Positions 42,911 to 52,545 of a stretch of 64,000 bases of DNA are shown one piece after another. Numbering within the stretch: the stretch's first letter is position 1; each line of letters opens with the position of its first letter. The notes under the pieces were generated by a model. It had not been told where the DNA came from. It made no database searches and saw only the letters and a list, made by a program, of their open reading frames with translations. The DNA comes from Pseudomonas chlororaphis subsp. piscium (lineage in GTDB: Bacteria; Pseudomonadota; Gammaproteobacteria; Pseudomonadales; Pseudomonadaceae), in assembly GCF_003850345.1 (NCBI RefSeq), contig NZ_CP027707.1, positions 3,720,001 to 3,784,000 on the forward strand, given 5' to 3'. The position numbers and the translations under genes were made by a program.

Positions 42911-44212
42911 ATGAAAAGCACTCCCCTGCTGTGCCCGCTGCTGGCGGCTGTCCTGTTCACCCCTTTGTGCCAGGCCGAAACTCCCACGCCCAGCCGCGAA
43001 GGCCCGCTGGCCGGGCTCGGCGAGCAACTGGCCGGCTACGGCATCCGACCCCATGTGCAGTTCTGGAGCCTGTCGATGAACAACCTCGACACCGGTCCGC
43101 GGGAACACAGCTTCGGCAACAGCGGCGACCTGTTCGTCGGCGCCGACTTCGACCTCGAGACCCTCGCCGGCCTCGAAGGCGCGGCCGTTCATTTCGAGGA
43201 AACCTTCTTCATCCTCGACACCGCCACCGGCCAGCCGACCTCGCGCAACTGGCAAGGCGCCGCCGGCAGCTATTTCGCCGGCGCGCCGATCCACAACGAC
43301 ATCACCAGCAACCAGTTGAGCCTGCTGACCTACCAGCAGACCTGGCTCGACGGCCAGGTCGACATGAGCCTGGGGCGCACCAACGCCCGACGCTACTTCT
43401 ATATCTACAACTGCGAAACCCTGGTCACCTGCAACGACCCGATCATCGATTCGTCCACCGGCATCCTGCCGCCGCCCTACGGCAGCTGGGGCGGCTACCT
43501 GAAGTACCAGCCGACGCCAGGCTTGTATGTGCATGCCGGCGCCTTCGAATCGAACCCGGTGGACTACCTGAAAAAACGCAAGGGCCTGGACTTCAGCACC
43601 GACGACGCCAGCGGCACCAGCCTGCTGCTGGGCATCGGCAGCAAGAACGACGGCGCCTACAGCTCCCACTACGAACTCAATGGCTACTACAACACCTCCA
43701 ATCAGTACGACCCGCTGACCGGCGCCAGCGAACACGGCACCGGCGGCGCCTTCTTCAAGTTCCAGCAAGGCTTCTGGCGGGCCGACGGTGGCCAGGGCAC
43801 CGCGCCCCAGGCCTTGCTGGCGTTCGGCTCGCTGTCGCTGGCCGCCGACGACAAGCAGCCCTTCAGCCATTTCGCCGAAATCGGCCTGACCTACCTGGCG
43901 CCCTTCGACCGCCCCCAGGACAAGCTCAACCTCAAGGCCAGCTACCTGCGCCTCAACGACCACCAGTTGCGCTTCCAGCAGCAGGCGCGGATCGCCAACG
44001 GCGGCGACCCCAGCCTGGGCGAACGCAATGTCTACGCCATCGAGGCCAACGGCCATTTCGCCCTGACCCGGCACCTGGCGCTCGAACCCAGCGTGCAGTA
44101 CCTGATCAACCCGGACAACTTCTACAACCCCGAGGCCCGCGAGCTCAGCGGCAACGGTTTTGTCGTCGGCCTGCAAGTCATGTACGACGTCGGCGCGGCG
44201 CTGGGGTTGTGA
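42911..44212 (+). CDS. OprB-family carbohydrate-selective porin
   Basis: A 433-residue outer-membrane protein. The signal peptide (LLAAVLFTPLCQA) is cleaved after about residue 22. The mature part has the OprB layout: PLAGLGEQLAGYGIRPHVQF, GDLFVGADFDLETLAGLEGAAVHF, LTYQQTWLDGQVDMSLGRTN, and strong C-terminal strands (NGFVVGLQVMYDVGAALGL). OprB-type porins pass sugars, polyols or other small polar compounds. It lies in the AraC-controlled operon between the dehydrogenase and the GMC oxidoreductase, so it probably admits their substrate. Confidence 0.85.
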   Translation: MKSTPLLCPLLAAVLFTPLCQAETPTPSREGPLAGLGEQLAGYGIRPHVQFWSLSMNNLDTGPREHSFGNSGDLFVGADFDLETLAGLEGAAVHFEETFFILDTATGQPTSRNWQGAAGSYFAGAPIHNDITSNQLSLLTYQQTWLDGQVDMSLGRTNARRYFYIYNCETLVTCNDPIIDSSTGILPPPYGSWGGYLKYQPTPGLYVHAGAFESNPVDYLKKRKGLDFSTDDASGTSLLLGIGSKNDGAYSSHYELNGYYNTSNQYDPLTGASEHGTGGAFFKFQQGFWRADGGQGTAPQALLAFGSLSLAADDKQPFSHFAEIGLTYLAPFDRPQDKLNLKASYLRLNDHQLRFQQQARIANGGDPSLGERNVYAIEANGHFALTRHLALEPSVQYLINPDNFYNPEARELSGNGFVVGLQVMYDVGAALGL

Positions 44213-44244
44213 ACCTGCTTCTCACTGCCAACGAGGTATCTCCC

Positions 44245-45924
44245 ATGACTGACTCTGCCCCGCGTTCGTTCGACTACATAGTGGTCGGGGCCGGCTCGGC
44301 CGGTTGCGTGCTGGCCAACCGGCTGTCCGCCGATCCGCAGCTCAGCGTCTGCCTGATCGAAGCCGGCCCCAGCGACCGCAGCCTGTTCCCCGGCGCCTAT
44401 GTGCGCACCCCGGCGGGCATCATCCGGCTGATCGCCAACCCGAAGTGGAACTGGATGCACCAGTTCAGCGCCCAGGCCGCCAGCGGCGACCGCCCGATCC
44501 CCTGCCCCCGCGGCCGACTCTGGGGCGGCTCCAGCGCGATCAACGGCATGATCTACATCCGCGGCCACCGCAGCGACTACGACCGCTGGGCCGCGGCCGG
44601 CAACCAGGGCTGGAGCTACGACGAACTGCTGCCGTACTTCCTGCGCTCGGAGCACTTCGAGCCCGGCGCCTCGCCCTGGCACGGCCAGGGCGGCGAACTG
44701 AACGTCGCCGCGCAACGCAGCCCGAGCCCGATCAATGAGGTGTTCTACCAGGCCGCCCAGGAACTGGGCTGGCGCTACAACCCGGACTTCAACGGCGAGG
44801 AACAGGAAGGCTACGGCCCCTTCCATGTCACCCAGATCAACGGCGAGCGTTGCAGCGCCGCGCGGGCCTTCCTGCACCCGGCGCTGTCGCGACCCAACCT
44901 CAGCGTACTGAGCTCGACCCTGACCCACCGGGTGCTGCTGGAAGGCAACCGCGCCTGCGGCGTCGAGGTCAGTCAGGATGGCGCGGTGTTCCAGCTCCAG
45001 GCCCGGCGCGAAGTGATCCTCAGCGCCGGGGCGATCAACTCGCCGCAGGTGCTGCTGCTCTCCGGCATCGGCCCGGCCGCCGAGCTGGAGCGCCATGGCA
45101 TCGCCCAGCGCCATGAACTACCGGGGGTCGGCCACAACCTGCAGGACCATCAGGACGTGGTGCTGATGTACCGCTGCGACAGCGAACTGACCTATGGCGT
45201 GTCGGCCAAGGGCCTGCTGCCCCTGGCCCGCTCGCCCTGGCAGTACCTGAGCCGGCGCAGCGGTCCGCTGACTTCCAATACCGTGGAGTCCGGCGGCTTC
45301 CTGCGCCTGCAAGCCGAGGACGCCGCGCCGGAACTGGGCCTGATCGTCGCCCCGGCGCTGAAGAACCAGCCCCAGCGCCTGGTGCCCCTGGGCCATGGCG
45401 TCAGCCTGCACATCGCGGTGATGCACCCGCAAAGCCGTGGCCAGGTCCGGCTCAATTCCGCCGATCCCCATGACAAGCCACTGATCGACAGCAATTTCCT
45501 CAGCCACCCGGAGGACCTGCGCAAACTGGTGGCGGGCGTGCGCCTGGTGCGCAAGCTAGCGGCGAGCCAGGCCTTCGCCCGGCGCCTCAAGGGCGAGCTG
45601 GTGCCCGGCCCGCAAGTCGAGAGCCAGGCGCAGATCGAGCAGTGGATTCGCGACAACCTGGGCACCGTGTTCCACCCGGTCGGCACCTGCAAGATGGGCC
45701 ACGACGAGCAAGCGGTGGTCGACGACCAGCTGCGGGTCCACGGCGTGCAGGGCCTGCGGGTGGCCGACGCGTCGATCATGCCGAGCCTGACCACCGGCAA
45801 TACCAACGCGGCGGCGATCATGATCGGCGAAAAGGCCGCGGACCTGCTGCTGGGTAAGGCACCGCTGAGCATTCAGGTTCCCGCTCGCCTGGAGGAACAG
45901 GCATCCGCGCTGACCATTGGCTGA
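44245..45924 (+). CDS. GMC-family flavin oxidoreductase (alcohol/choline dehydrogenase-like)
   Basis: A 559-residue FAD enzyme. It has the Rossmann start YIVVGAGSAGCVLANRLS, GMC signature 1 (RGRLWGGSSAINGMIYIRGH), signature 2 (ILSAGAINSPQVLLLSGIG), and the C-terminal catalytic His in VFHPVGTCKMG with NTNAAAIMIGEKAAD. GMC members oxidise alcohols such as choline, polyethylene glycol or aryl alcohols. Start ATG 44245 follows GAGGT; a much longer in-frame reading upstream is out of frame with the dehydrogenase and porin genes and is not coding. It is the last gene of the operon; a REP doublet follows. Confidence 0.9.
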   Translation: MTDSAPRSFDYIVVGAGSAGCVLANRLSADPQLSVCLIEAGPSDRSLFPGAYVRTPAGIIRLIANPKWNWMHQFSAQAASGDRPIPCPRGRLWGGSSAINGMIYIRGHRSDYDRWAAAGNQGWSYDELLPYFLRSEHFEPGASPWHGQGGELNVAAQRSPSPINEVFYQAAQELGWRYNPDFNGEEQEGYGPFHVTQINGERCSAARAFLHPALSRPNLSVLSSTLTHRVLLEGNRACGVEVSQDGAVFQLQARREVILSAGAINSPQVLLLSGIGPAAELERHGIAQRHELPGVGHNLQDHQDVVLMYRCDSELTYGVSAKGLLPLARSPWQYLSRRSGPLTSNTVESGGFLRLQAEDAAPELGLIVAPALKNQPQRLVPLGHGVSLHIAVMHPQSRGQVRLNSADPHDKPLIDSNFLSHPEDLRKLVAGVRLVRKLAASQAFARRLKGELVPGPQVESQAQIEQWIRDNLGTVFHPVGTCKMGHDEQAVVDDQLRVHGVQGLRVADASIMPSLTTGNTNAAAIMIGEKAADLLLGKAPLSIQVPARLEEQASALTIG

Positions 45925-45935
45925 AAGGTGGCCAC

Positions 45936-46039
45936 TTGTAGGAGCGAAGCTTGCTCGCGATGGACTTGAGAGCGCCGCGTTTAGCCAGTCGGTACGCGTT
46001 ATCGTTAACGATCATCGCGAGCAAGCTTCGCTCCTACAG
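45936..46039. repeat. REP doublet, GTAGGAGCG family
   Basis: TGTAGGAGCGAAGCTTGCTC and its inverted copy flank the GAGAGCGCCGCGTTTAGCCA...CGTTAACGA spacer also seen at 28264-28367. It follows the GMC gene. Confidence 0.92.
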
Positions 46040-46113
46040 GGGATCACCTGCGCTCGACTGATCGGTGTTGACCCAGAAGCCCGCGTCCCTATGGATTTTG
46101 CCGTTGGGCGGAC

Positions 46114-46142
46114 ATATAGTTGCACCATACAACCATATATGG
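46114..46142 (+). promoter_or_regulatory. Inverted repeat upstream of the MarR-GNAT gene, candidate operator
   Basis: ATATAGTTG (46114-46122) is inverted as CAACCATAT (46130-46138) with one mismatch and a 7-bp spacer. The perfect palindrome CCATATATGG (46133-46142) overlaps the right arm. The size and position suit autoregulation by a MarR dimer. Confidence 0.5.
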
Positions 46143-46151
46143 AGCCTAGCC

Positions 46152-47126
46152 ATGTCCTCCCCTTCGCCGCTGGTGGATCAGATCCGTAACGAATCGCGCA
46201 AGCTGGTGCGCGAGCTGGGCTTCATGGGCGCCACCCTGGCCGGCTCCGATCTTGCGCCTTCAGCGGTGCATGCGCTGATCGAACTCGATCTGTACGCCCC
46301 GCTCACCGCCGCCCAGCTGGGCAAGACCCTGAACCTGGAAAAGTCCTCGGTCAGCCGCCTGCTGGCCAAGCTCATCGAACGCGGCGATATCCAGGAAAGC
46401 CCCAGCCCCACCGATGCCCGGGAAAAACACCTGGACCTGACCGACAGCGGGCGCAAACAGGTCGCCGCCATTCATGCCTTTGGCAGCGCCCAAGTGCAAC
46501 AGGCGCTGCGCCTGCTTGCGCCACGGGAGCAAAGCCAGCTGGTCGCTGGCATGCGCAGTTATGCCCAGGCGCTGGAGGCCTGCCGCCTGGGCCATGGGCA
46601 GATCGCCGCGGCAATCCCTAGCGTGCAGCGCGGCTATCGGCCGGGCATGATCGGTCGCATCACCGAGCTGCATGCACACTACTACTCACGCCTGGTGGGT
46701 TTCGGGCAGTTCTTTGAACAGCGCGTCGCGGCGGGTCTGGCGGAGTTCAGCGAGCGCCTGGACCACCCGGATAACGGCATCTGGCTGGCCGTGCTGGACG
46801 AGCAGATCGTCGGTTCGATCGCCATCGACCTCGGCGGCGCCCCGGACCACCCTCAGGCCGACAAGAGTGCCCACCTGCGCTGGTTCATCCTCGACGAGGC
46901 GGCCCGTGGCACCGGCACCGGTCGCCTGCTGCTCAAGGCGGCGCTGGAGCACTGCGATCAGGCGGGGGCAGCGTCCTGCTACCTGTGGACCTTCAGCGGC
47001 CTGGACGCCGCCCGGCATCTGTACGAGTCCTTCGGCTTCCACCTGGTGGAGGAACAGCCGGCGGCGCAATGGGGCAAGACCGTGCTGGAGCAGAAGTTCG
47101 AGCGCCGCCATCCAGGCCTGGCCTGA
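46152..47126 (+). CDS. MarR regulator fused to a GNAT acetyltransferase domain
   Basis: A 324-residue two-domain protein. Residues ~1-145 form a MarR winged helix (LIELDLYAPLTAAQLGKTLN, LEKSSVSRLLAKLIERGDIQ, then the wing SPTDAREKHLDLTDSGRKQV). Residues ~165-320 are a GNAT N-acetyltransferase (IWLAVLDEQIVGSIAID, LRWFILDEAARGTGTGRLLL with the acetyl-CoA loop, then GLDAARHLYESFGFHLVEE). The fusion is a known architecture in proteobacteria, but its acyl acceptor is unknown. GGAG lies seven bases before ATG 46152. It converges on the DUF1176 gene with a 6-bp gap. Confidence 0.88.
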   Translation: MSSPSPLVDQIRNESRKLVRELGFMGATLAGSDLAPSAVHALIELDLYAPLTAAQLGKTLNLEKSSVSRLLAKLIERGDIQESPSPTDAREKHLDLTDSGRKQVAAIHAFGSAQVQQALRLLAPREQSQLVAGMRSYAQALEACRLGHGQIAAAIPSVQRGYRPGMIGRITELHAHYYSRLVGFGQFFEQRVAAGLAEFSERLDHPDNGIWLAVLDEQIVGSIAIDLGGAPDHPQADKSAHLRWFILDEAARGTGTGRLLLKAALEHCDQAGAASCYLWTFSGLDAARHLYESFGFHLVEEQPAAQWGKTVLEQKFERRHPGLA

Positions 47127-47132
47127 AACGCC

Positions 47133-48227
47133 TCAGCGTCTGACCGGCGGTGCGATGTTCCACAGCCGTGGCCAGTCTTCGGAGGACAGGCCGTTGCAAG
47201 TCGGCATCTTTCGGTAATCGCTGAGCTGGAAGCTTTCGCCGTCGAACAGCCAGCGCCCGCTTTCACCGCAGTCGCCGATACCGCGGGCCAGATAGAAAGT
47301 GCTCAGCACCCCGGTCTTGGGGTCGTAGTGGGCGCCCCCCGAGCCGTCCGCGTTGTTCATGGGCAAGGCTTGCCGGCGCAGCTCCTCGAACTTCGGCGGG
47401 TTGCCGCGCGACCAGCTGCTGATCAGGTAGTCGCAGTTGTAGGCCGCGCAGTCGCTCAGCACCACCGTCAACGCCCGTCGCGCGGTCAGCGGATAGACCT
47501 CGACCTGGGGCTCGGCCACATAGTCCTCATCGTCGTTCGGCGTGCCCGGCGCGGCCAGTTTCGCGGCGGCCGCCGAAATGCGCGTGCGCTCCGCCGCCGT
47601 CAGCTCCGGAGCCCCCGGATAAGCCCGCAGCTGGGCCGGCAGCGGCCTCGCCGGTACCTCGCTGGCCGGACGCTGGCCTGGCCGCCACAGCGCCGTCACG
47701 CCATCGACCCGGCCCTGCACCGAGTCCATCAGCAGCAGCGCCGCCGACAAACCGGACAACGGCACCCGGGCTTCGTCGTTCCCCGCCAGTTTCAGTTCCT
47801 CGGCATTGCGCAGGCGTTCCAGCCATTGGCGGGCCCGGGTCGGGTCGGCGATTTCATAGCGGGTGACCTGGATTTGCGCGCCCTTCTTCTCCGGCAACAG
47901 CACCAGGGCGTCCAGCAGCTGTGGCTCCAGCGGCTGGCCGTCGAGGCGCAAGGCCGACAGCTCGGCGGGTTCGCCGCGCTGGTCCAGGCGTATCTCCAGG
48001 GGGCCGTCGGGGCCGGCGCGACGCTGGATATGCAGGGTCAGGCTGCTGTACTGCACGCCGTGCTCGCCGTTGGGCGCGCTCAGGGCGTGGCAGCTGCGCA
48101 GGTTGTCGCAGCCGGTGATCCATTCCTTGGTCTGGCGCAGCAAGGGCACCTTTTCCGCGGTGTTCTGCGCCATCGCCTGGGCGGCGCTGGCCGTCAGCAA
48201 AAGGACCATCAGGGTGCGCTGCAACAT
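47133..48227 (-). CDS. DUF1176 family exported protein
   Basis: A 364-residue protein with a signal peptide (MVLLLTASAAQAMAQ). The DUF1176 pattern is seen in WITGCDNLRSCHALS near the start, TARRALTVVLSDCAAYNCDYLISSW in the middle and ARGIGDCGESGRWLFDGESFQLSDYRKMPTCNG near the end. Six or more cysteines suggest disulfides in the periplasm. Function is not known. ATG 48227 has AAGGAA upstream. It is not obviously linked to its neighbours. Confidence 0.85.
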   Translation of the reverse strand: MLQRTLMVLLLTASAAQAMAQNTAEKVPLLRQTKEWITGCDNLRSCHALSAPNGEHGVQYSSLTLHIQRRAGPDGPLEIRLDQRGEPAELSALRLDGQPLEPQLLDALVLLPEKKGAQIQVTRYEIADPTRARQWLERLRNAEELKLAGNDEARVPLSGLSAALLLMDSVQGRVDGVTALWRPGQRPASEVPARPLPAQLRAYPGAPELTAAERTRISAAAAKLAAPGTPNDDEDYVAEPQVEVYPLTARRALTVVLSDCAAYNCDYLISSWSRGNPPKFEELRRQALPMNNADGSGGAHYDPKTGVLSTFYLARGIGDCGESGRWLFDGESFQLSDYRKMPTCNGLSSEDWPRLWNIAPPVRR

Positions 48228-48298
48228 GGGACTTTCCTTGTCGGGCAAAAGCGCCGATTGTCCCACGCCGCGCTCCTGCCCTCCCAGTTTTTTTGCCT

Positions 48299-49210
48299 TC
48301 AGGACGAGGGTTTCACCGCGCCCTGGCGCGCCCGATATTCCCCCGGCGTCATCTTCGCGTAGCGCTGGAAGAACCGGCTGAAATACGCCGGGTCCTTGAA
48401 CCCCAGCTGGTAGCAGATTTCATTCACCGAACTGGCGGTGAACAGCAGCAGGCGCTTGGACTCCTGCATCAGGCGCTCGTACACCAGGCGTTTCGACGGC
48501 AGGTCGGCGATGCGCCGACAGACGTCGTTGAGGCGCGCCTCGGTGACGCCGATCTGCCCGGCATAGCGCGACAGCGGCCAATGCTCCAGGTACTGGGCTT
48601 CGATCAGTTCGTTGAAGCGATGGAAGATGTGCAGGTCTTCGTGGCGCGCCGGGCGCGCCTTGAGGGAATTGGCCGAGAGCCTGAGCAGGCTGATCAGGAT
48701 CAAGCGGGTCAGGGCCTCCAGCGCTGGCGCATGCCCGGCGCCCTGCCCGGCGACCTCCTCCTGCAATTCATCGAACAGCAGCGCCAGGCGCCGTGCCTCG
48801 CCAGCGAACCCCGGACCCAGGCGCGCCAGGGCCACGCAGGCCGGCGCTACCTGCGGACCGCTAGCGAGGCGGCTGTCGGCTTCGATCAGCTCCCACACCA
48901 ACTGCTGGCGCACGGTCAGCACGTGGCCTTCGCTGTCGGCCTCGGTGACAAAGGAATGGGCAATGGTCGGCGGCGTGAGGAAAAACATCGGCCCCGATTC
49001 CAGGTATTGCTGGTCGTCGAGGTAGACCCGCACCGCGCCGCTTTTCACGTAGTGCACCTGGAAAAACCGGTCGTGGCGGTGCACCGGCATGTTGCGGCCG
49101 AAGAACCCGGCCAGGTTGCTCAGCTTGTCGTAATGCACCTGCGAGTCGGCGTAACGCTGGTCGTAGACCTGGCCGATGTTGATGTTGGGGATCGGCTGGC
49201 GATCGCTCAT
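48299..49210 (-). CDS. hpaA: 4-hydroxyphenylacetate catabolism regulator, AraC family
   Basis: A 303-residue AraC-type activator; E. coli HpaA has about 296 residues. The N-terminal cupin (PVHRHDRFFQVHYVKSGAVR, GPMFFLTPPTIAHSFVTE) binds the effector, and the C-terminal helix-turn-helix (VTEARLNDVCRRIADLPSKR; VNEICYQLGFKDPAYFSRFF) binds DNA. In E. coli HpaA activates hpaBC in response to 4-hydroxyphenylacetate. Here it sits next to the lower-pathway operon, divergent from hpaG1, as in P. aeruginosa. ATG 49210 is the family start; the longer frame upstream is AT-rich leader. Confidence 0.9.
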   Translation of the reverse strand: MSDRQPIPNINIGQVYDQRYADSQVHYDKLSNLAGFFGRNMPVHRHDRFFQVHYVKSGAVRVYLDDQQYLESGPMFFLTPPTIAHSFVTEADSEGHVLTVRQQLVWELIEADSRLASGPQVAPACVALARLGPGFAGEARRLALLFDELQEEVAGQGAGHAPALEALTRLILISLLRLSANSLKARPARHEDLHIFHRFNELIEAQYLEHWPLSRYAGQIGVTEARLNDVCRRIADLPSKRLVYERLMQESKRLLLFTASSVNEICYQLGFKDPAYFSRFFQRYAKMTPGEYRARQGAVKPSS

Positions 49211-49351
49211 GGTGGCGTGTCTCTTTTTTTCGCTCGCGGCGCTTTTTATTTCGCCGCAGCGCTTTTTTATTTTTACCCGCGGCAAGCGCCCACATCCTGC
49301 GTGATTCGCGGCCTGTTCACCAGTACACGGCAAACGGGTCATGGCCGGCGC

Positions 49352-49380
49352 TTGACGATCGTTAACATATTAAATATAAC
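49352..49380 (+). promoter_or_regulatory. Sigma-70-type promoter of the hpaG operon
   Basis: TTGACG (49352-49357), a 17-bp spacer, then TATAAC (49375-49380). It is the best sigma-70 promoter in the window and is overlapped by the CGTTAAC repeats. The leader to the hpaG1 ATG is about 50 bases. Confidence 0.75.
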
Positions 49381-49395
49381 GTTAACACATTAACG
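49360..49395. promoter_or_regulatory. Tandem CGTTAACAyATTAA operators over the hpaG promoter
   Basis: CGTTAACATATTAA (49360-49373) and CGTTAACACATTAACG (49380-49395) repeat with a 20-bp period. The second is also an inverted repeat (CGTTAA/TTAACG). They cover the spacer, the -10 box and the start site, as expected for a repressor. In E. coli the MarR-type HpaR represses this operon; no hpaR gene is in the window. Confidence 0.6.
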
Positions 49396-49435
49396 AAATC
49401 ACCTCGTCTTCCGCGATGCTCAGGAGAAAACCACA

Positions 49436-50119
49436 ATGAGCCGTGCACTGCATGAAGTCGCCACCGGCACCCTGTTCGGCGTCGCGCTGAACTATCAGGG
49501 CCTGTTGCGCAGCCACCTGGAATCCTTCACCCAGCCGCCCTACCAGAAGCCACCGGTCAAGCCGGTGCTGTTCATCAAGACCCCCAACACCCGCAACGTC
49601 CACGGCGGCGCCGTGATCTACCCGAAGGGTGTCGAGCGCCTGCAACCGGGCCCGGCGCTGGGCGTGGTGATCGGCAAGAGCACCAGCCGGGTCAGCGCGG
49701 AAAACGCCCTGCAGCACGTCGCCGGCTACACCATCGTCAACGAATTCAGCCTGCCGGAAGACAGCTACTACCGCCCCGCCGTCAAGGCCAAGTGCCGCGA
49801 CGGTTTCTGCGCCCTCGGCCCGGAACTGGTGCCGGCGGCACAGGTGGCCGATCCCCATGGGCTGGAACTCAAGCTGTGGGTCAACGGCGAGCTGCGCCAA
49901 CACAACAGCACCGCCAACTTCGTACGCGGCATCCCCCAGTTGATCGCCGAACTCAGCGAGTTCATGACCCTGCACGAGGGCGACGTGCTGATCACCGGCA
50001 CCCCCGAAGGCCGCGTCGACGTCAAGCCCGGCGACCGCGTCGAAGTGGAGATCAGCGGCCTGGGCCGTCTCGCCAATCACGTTGTTGCCGAAACAGCCGC
50101 CGAAATAGCCGCCGAATAA
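49436..50119 (+). CDS. hpaG1: Bifunctional isomerase/decarboxylase, N-terminal-type subunit
   Basis: A 227-residue fumarylacetoacetate-hydrolase-fold protein. With HpaG2 it decarboxylates 5-oxopent-3-ene-1,2,5-tricarboxylate and isomerises the product in homoprotocatechuate breakdown. E. coli HpaG (~429 residues) is a fusion of the two halves, which are separate genes here. Metal-binding fold motifs include KPVLFIKTPNTRNVHGGAVI, GYTIVNEFSLPEDSYYRPA and VLITGTPEGRVDVKPGDRVEVE. CAGGAG precedes the ATG. First gene of hpaG1G2EDFXHI. Confidence 0.9.
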   Translation: MSRALHEVATGTLFGVALNYQGLLRSHLESFTQPPYQKPPVKPVLFIKTPNTRNVHGGAVIYPKGVERLQPGPALGVVIGKSTSRVSAENALQHVAGYTIVNEFSLPEDSYYRPAVKAKCRDGFCALGPELVPAAQVADPHGLELKLWVNGELRQHNSTANFVRGIPQLIAELSEFMTLHEGDVLITGTPEGRVDVKPGDRVEVEISGLGRLANHVVAETAAEIAAE

Positions 50120-50128
50120 GGAGCCGCC

Positions 50129-50929
50129 ATGAAACACGCCCGCATCCGTTATCAAGGCCAGGTCCACGACGTGGTGGTCAACGCGCCCAACAGCGTGAAA
50201 CTGGCCGATGGCCGTGTGCTCGCCGAGGATCAGGTCGAGTGGCTGCCACCGGCCACCGGCAGCATGTTCGCCCTGGGCCTGAACTACGCCGACCACGCCG
50301 CCGAACTGGCCTTCAAGCCGCCGACCGAGCCGCTGGTGTTCATCAAGTCCCCCGGCACCTACACCGGCCACAACCAGGTCACCTGGCGCCCGGACAACGT
50401 CGCCTACATGCACTACGAGTGCGAACTGGTGGCGGTGATCGGCAAGACCGCGCGCAACGTCAAGCGCGAGGACGCCCTGGACTACCTGGCCGGCTATACG
50501 GTTTGCAACGACTACGCGATCCGCGACTACCTGGAAAACTACTACCGGCCCAACCTGCGGGTGAAAAACCGCGACGCCACCACCCCGGTGGGTCCCTGGA
50601 TAGTCGACGTCGCCGACGTGCCCGAACCGAACCGGCTGAAGCTGCGCACCTGGGTCAACGGCGAGTTGCGCCAGGAAGGCACTACCGCCGACATGATCTT
50701 CGACATCCCCTACCTGATCGAATACCTGTCCAGCTTCATGACCCTGCAACCCGGCGACATGATCGCCACCGGTACCCCCGAAGGCCTGTCCGACGTGGTG
50801 CCCGGCGATGAAGTAGTGGTGGAGGTCGAAGGCATCGGCCGGCTGGTCAACCGCATCGTCGGCGAGGCGGAGTTCTTCCGGATCAAGGCACAACACGACA
50901 CGCAACTGGCGGCCAAGGAGCACGCATAA
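50129..50929 (+). CDS. hpaG2: Bifunctional isomerase/decarboxylase, C-terminal-type subunit
   Basis: A 266-residue FAH-family protein, partner of HpaG1. It has MFALGLNYADHAAELAFKPP, the acidic metal site CELVAVIGKTARNV, GYTVCNDYAIRDYLE, and MIATGTPEGLSDVVPGDEVVVE. The first ~40 residues (IRYQGQVHDVVVNAPNSVKL) are the N-terminal extension seen in this branch. It starts 9 bp after hpaG1, and its TAA is directly followed by the hpaE ATG. Confidence 0.92.
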   Translation: MKHARIRYQGQVHDVVVNAPNSVKLADGRVLAEDQVEWLPPATGSMFALGLNYADHAAELAFKPPTEPLVFIKSPGTYTGHNQVTWRPDNVAYMHYECELVAVIGKTARNVKREDALDYLAGYTVCNDYAIRDYLENYYRPNLRVKNRDATTPVGPWIVDVADVPEPNRLKLRTWVNGELRQEGTTADMIFDIPYLIEYLSSFMTLQPGDMIATGTPEGLSDVVPGDEVVVEVEGIGRLVNRIVGEAEFFRIKAQHDTQLAAKEHA

Positions 50930-52390
<1,461 letters not shown>

Positions 52391-52403
52391 GGTTGAAAAA
52401 CCC

Positions 52404-52511
52404 GCTGTAGCCGTGGCCGCGGGCCGCGATCCGGCGCCTTGTTCACAGTCGATCGAGGTGTCCCGGTTACGACTGCTACGCAGTCGATCGCAGCCTTCGG
52501 CAGCGGCTACA
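52404..52511. repeat. REP doublet between hpaE and hpaD
   Basis: CTGTAGCCGTGGCCGCGGGC and GCAGCCTTCGGCAGCGGCTA form a less perfect doublet with an inner GATCG...CGATC stem. It interrupts the hpa operon. Confidence 0.85.
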
Positions 52512-52545
52512 AGATCGAACAATAAGATGTTTCAGGAGAAGCACC

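Noticed and set aside
42682..44244. An upstream in-frame extension of the GMC oxidoreductase giving 1080 residues
   Set aside because: The added part overlaps the dehydrogenase, a REP doublet and the porin in another frame, and is Arg/Pro-rich noise. The true start is ATG 44245.
46114..49395. MarR-GNAT protein as the missing HpaR-type repressor of the hpaG promoter
   Set aside because: Its own upstream dyad (ATATAGTTG/CAACCATAT) does not resemble the CGTTAACAyATTAA repeats, and the acetyltransferase fusion is unlike HpaR.
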